Assembly (NCBI GenBank): GCA_018398815.1
Contig: CM031609.1
Location: 31,827,799 to 31,891,798 of the forward strand
Direction: 5' to 3'
DNA: 64,000 nt
Source: Conus ventricosus
Lineage: Eukaryota; Mollusca; Gastropoda; Neogastropoda; Conidae
Part shown: positions 60,649-64,000 of the stretch, piece after piece
Layout: the number at the start of each line of letters is the position of its first letter
Numbering within the stretch: position 1 is the stretch's first letter
The notes under the pieces: model-generated
Told to the model about the DNA's origin: nothing
Database searches by the model: none
What the model saw: the letters and a program-made list of their open reading frames with translations, nothing else
Position numbers and translations under genes: made by a program

Positions 60649-62263
60649 CTGGTCAGAGGGAAGGGTCAGGAGGTCAAGTTAAGTCAAATACATGTACATT
60701 ATCATGTTTATACAGACTAATACATTTTCACTGTTGGCTTAAAGATTTCAAGTACACACTGCAACACACAGATACACACCTAAGCGCACTATAAATTCAT
60801 TCACTTTCAACCACAGATAGGGGTGCAGAAGATGCAATGAATATGTTCTAACAGACTAAACACACGAGTAAACAGAATTAATCAATAATGAATGCACAAA
60901 CTGAAACAAAGCACACTCAAATTAATCATATTACCGTAAGTAGATTTCTTCTTAAATGCACATTCTTGCTATCGTACAGAAGGACATAAAAAACAACAAC
61001 TCACCTTCAAAAGCCATACACACACACATGCACATACATTTTACATTCAGCTGCGCAGACAAAACAGCAAGGGAGCAGTAAACAGAGAGAAGACACATAG
61101 TACCACAGCTCATAAGGAGGTTGATATTTAAGAGAAATCCGAGCATGACAGGAGAAGTGTAAGAGAGCATAAAGAACACACACACATACACACACACAGA
61201 CAAGAATATACTAATTCATCTATGTGCAGTGACATACTATCGAGACCACCAAGAACAGTATGCAAATATTATCAATTAACAATGTTGAATAAAGAACAAA
61301 ATCATATTGAAGAAGTAGCACAGGTAACTGGCTTATGTAAATAAATCCTTTGTTTGTGAACCAAACAAGTAAAGTCTTGTTAAAAAAAATGATAAAAAAG
61401 GAGCAGGTATCAGAGCTCCCACTGAGAAATAACAAAAATCCTGCATTCTAAAGAGATACAGGACCATGCCTCCTCCCTCCCTTCATCCCACCAAAAAAAA
61501 AAAGAAAAAAAAAAAAAAGAAATTCACAATTCAAAACTTTTAAAAAAAAAAAAAATCAAAATATCCCAATTTCATAAAAATTTGAGCACAATTTTTATAA
61601 CACCACTTTTTGGTCCAACCAGGACCAGGGCCACTTGGTCTGTACAGCTTATACCAATCTCATTAATGCAGCATCTACCGAAGCTTGATATAAGAGCTTG
61701 GCTTTTTAACATTCAGTGGGCAGACAAAAACAACTGCCCCCCTCACGAAGAAGTTTACACCTGATCTCATGGTATCTGCGTAGTTTGCCAACATTCCGAA
61801 AACTCGGCTGCTGCTCTGTGGATTTCACAGCCACTGTTTTGTCTCCCCCCAACCCTTGCAATTCCACCAAGCCTTCCCCTCCCCACCCCATCAGCATGAT
61901 TGAGTTCCCCTTTTCAGGTGTCACCATGTCCGCCCAATAACAGTACCAGGGAACAAGGCAACACACATGATTTTCACACAAATTCACCATGGGCATGGGC
62001 ACTGACCTTAACAGAGCCTAGCTTTGGGAAAAAGTGATTTAGGCTTATTTGGGCCGAGGTCCTGGGGCCGCCTAGGCTGATTCATGGGTGACACTTTGAA
62101 AATCAGAAAAAAAATGAAAATGAGGCAGGGGTCCAGGGCCGCCCAGGCCCTCGGGGTGCAGGGGCAGTGCCCCGCTGGGGGGGGTCCCCGGCCGAAGACG
62201 ATTTTATGAAATTTTAGGAGCATTTCAGGGCCTCTTCTGGCATCAAATTGGAAAATCAAAGTG

Positions 62264-62455
62264 GTGTGTGTGTGTGAAAATCAGAGATTTTCTTTGAATG
62301 ACTCTGTGTGTGTGTGTGTTGTGTGTGTGTGTGTGAAAATGAGATATATTCTTTTGAATGACTGTGTGTGTGTGTGTGTGTGTGTGAAAATGAGATATTC
62401 TTTTGAATGACTGTGTGTGTGTGTGTGAAAATGAGAGATATATTCTTTTGAATGG

Positions 62456-62488
<33 letters not shown>

Positions 62489-62580
62489 GTGTGTGTGTGT
62501 GTGTGGTGTGGTGTGTTTTGGTGAAAAGAATTCTTTTGAATGACTTTGTGTGTGTGTGTGTGTGTGTGTTGTGTGTGTGG
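62264..62580. repeat. VNTR: GTGAAAATGAGATATTCTTT unit with variable (GT)n
   Basis: About five units of roughly 60 bp, each a conserved core (GAAAATGAGATATTCTTTTG then AATGACT) followed by a (GT)n run of different length. Inside element D. Confidence 0.9.
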
Positions 62581-62582
62581 TG

Positions 62583-62733
62583 AAAACGAGAGAGGAGAGA
62601 GAGAGAGAGATTTCGATGACATCCAAGTCCTTTGCTCTTTGAGAAAGAGAGAGAGGGAAGGAGGGGGGGGAGAGAGAGGAGAGAGGGAAGGGAGGAGGGA
62701 GGGAGAGAAGGGAAGGGGGGAGAGGGGGAGGAG

Positions 62734-62787
<54 letters not shown>

Positions 62788-63080
62788 AAACAGACAGCAC
62801 CAAACACACACACCACCCCCCCCCCCTTTTTTACATATACCTAAGGGGGAGTACGCTTGCAGGCAGCATTTGAACAGCCAGACCACACTGATGACAGCTA
62901 AAAGGAGGGAGAACAGTGAGAGGTAGGTAAACTGATGGGGGGGGGTGGGGGGTAGGTGATAAAGAGAGGAGTAAGCATCAAGAGAGAGAGACGGGGGGGG
63001 GGGGGGGGGGGGTCGGGAAAGGGGGCGGAGACGAGTAAGCGGCCCAAAAGGGGGGGGGGGGAGGAGGGGGGGGGAGGGGA
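62583..63080. repeat. Purine-only (GA)n and poly-G region
   Basis: Plus strand is almost entirely purine: (GA)n, GGGAGG runs, then G26 near 62992-63012 and further G10-12 runs. Strong potential for quadruplex or triplex structure. No gene. Confidence 0.9.
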
Positions 63081-63310
63081 GGGAGCCATTCCCATCTCCA
63101 CTTGTTCTTCACCCCTTTCTCAACAGTAGCGAGATTTGAATCCCCTTCTTGTAAGAACGGCATGACAAAACTTTACGTTGCCAAAATGGAAAACTTTTTT
63201 CTACCAACACAATGGCGCGACGTAGGCTTACAAAGATGGCTGGACCTGTGTTGTCTTCACCGATAGAGAGCGCTTCCTCATTTCCGTCGTCTGCTTCAAT
63301 GCTGCTTCGG

Positions 63311-63703
63311 TCAAAATACCGCCGATTCAACTGTTCTTCCCCCGAAAACCTTTTTTTTTTTTTTTCTTTTTTTTTTTTGAATGATGAAACTTGAGAAACG
63401 GAATTTCCGTCTGGGACCTTGCCGAAAAAACGGATTTCCGTCACCCAGACGGAAGAGTGGCACCCATGCTGATTTTTCCTTCAGCCTCTTTCTGTGGATG
63501 TCCGTTTCGCAGTGGTTTTCAGCGCACACGAAACCTTTGTTTGAGTACGCGATCTCCTTATCGCACAACGTGCAATGGGCCTTGCCAGCACAAGTCAGTT
63601 TCCTGAAAAATTCACCATATTGGCACTTGCTCTTTTCATTTCCGTCGTCGTCGAAAATGACAAAATCGGCATCAAGCCAGTCCATCTCCATTGGTAGCGG
63701 CAT
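63311..63703 (-). CDS. Small BED-like zinc-finger protein of element D
   Basis: 130-residue ORF starting MPLPMEMDWLDADFVIFDDD. It contains FFRKLTCAGKAHCTLCDKEI then AYSNKGFVCAENHCETDIHR KRLK: Cys-x2-Cys followed by His pairs, in the same layout as element B (FRKINISGAARCIVCNKDVS YASRG). The last about 40 residues run through a poly-A/T-derived Lys stretch and are doubtful. No catalytic domain follows. Confidence 0.6.
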   Translation of the reverse strand: MPLPMEMDWLDADFVIFDDDGNEKSKCQYGEFFRKLTCAGKAHCTLCDKEIAYSNKGFVCAENHCETDIHRKRLKEKSAWVPLFRLGDGNPFFRQGPRRKFRFSSFIIQKKKRKKKKKVFGGRTVESAVF

Positions 63704-64000
63704 CCTTGGTCAGAAACGGCTTTCCTTCCGCGTTGAACAACATCGACTCTTCGCGCCATGATACTCGCTGCTGTAAGTTAAAAGGGAAAGTGTACAAAGA
63801 TGGCGGCGAACCCGACCGATTTGGAATAGGCGACAGCGTACCGAATAAGAGCGCGCCGGATGCGAATTTTTTTTTTTCGCGATAAAAACGATTTCGGCGT
63901 ACGCTCAATCGAAATCGGCGTTTTGGGGGTCTATGAATCGGCGTATATATGCCGAAAGGCTTACAATGCTAGACCCTGTATAAGCTTGACACACAGTCGT

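Larger units (their letters stand above)
62012..63978 (-). mobile_element. DNA element D with BED-like ORF and long microsatellites
   Basis: Left end CAGAGCCTAGCTTTG (62012-62026) and right end CAATGCTAGACCCTG (63964-63978) are imperfect inverted repeats, 12 of 15 matching. A GC-rich palindromic block (about 62125-62200, GGGGCAGTGCCCC) near the left end mirrors the one in element B. The interior holds a VNTR, a GA tract and G-runs (62264-63080), and a BED-like ORF on the minus strand. Flanks CTTAA and TATAA are similar but not an exact duplication. Confidence 0.6.

Overview
The window is animal nuclear DNA, most likely from a gastropod or other mollusc. The evidence is intron-rich orthologues of animal genes (EIF2S2, HSBP1, GPATCH1), very abundant (GT)n/(CA)n tracts, a tRNA-headed SINE whose body resembles those of molluscs, and DNA and non-LTR elements of kinds common in marine invertebrates. 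The phylum call is inference from repeat style and was not tested by a search.

Three host genes can be assembled exon by exon. EIF2S2 (eIF2 beta) is on the minus strand from its start codon at 19555 down to at least 3388; seven exons are seen, and the zinc-ribbon 3' exons lie left of the window. HSBP1 is on the plus strand in three exons (24986-33279); its second intron is a U12-type AT-AC intron. GPATCH1 is on the minus strand from 60648 to its stop at 36362; eleven exons are seen, and the 5' exons with the G-patch domain lie right of the window. EIF2S2 and HSBP1 are divergent (5.4 kb apart). HSBP1 and GPATCH1 are convergent.

The rest is mobile and repetitive DNA. It holds a complete but frame-broken piggyBac element (7212-10192, in an EIF2S2 intron) and a 410-bp SINE with a perfect 12-bp target duplication (5972-6381). 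Several hAT-like elements start with CAGG, have 5-6 bp target duplications, and often encode only a small BED-type zinc-finger protein (569-2827, 27935-28874, about 49650-50470, 62012-63978). An ORF-less relative lies at 26420-27396. Two truncated LINEs lie at 22.1 and 23.4 kb. In a GPATCH1 intron, a 6.2-kb I-group LINE (39408-45565) is nested in a second piggyBac-like element (38737-46054). Short copies of the LINE's last 60 bp occur elsewhere behind unrelated bodies. Two further dispersed repeat families (R1, R2) have several copies each.

Single-base frame breaks occur in the conserved exons of two host genes (EIF2S2 at a C8 run, HSBP1 exon 3) and at homopolymers in the transposons. This suggests either indel errors in the assembly or real decay, and matters to anyone predicting proteins from this sequence.
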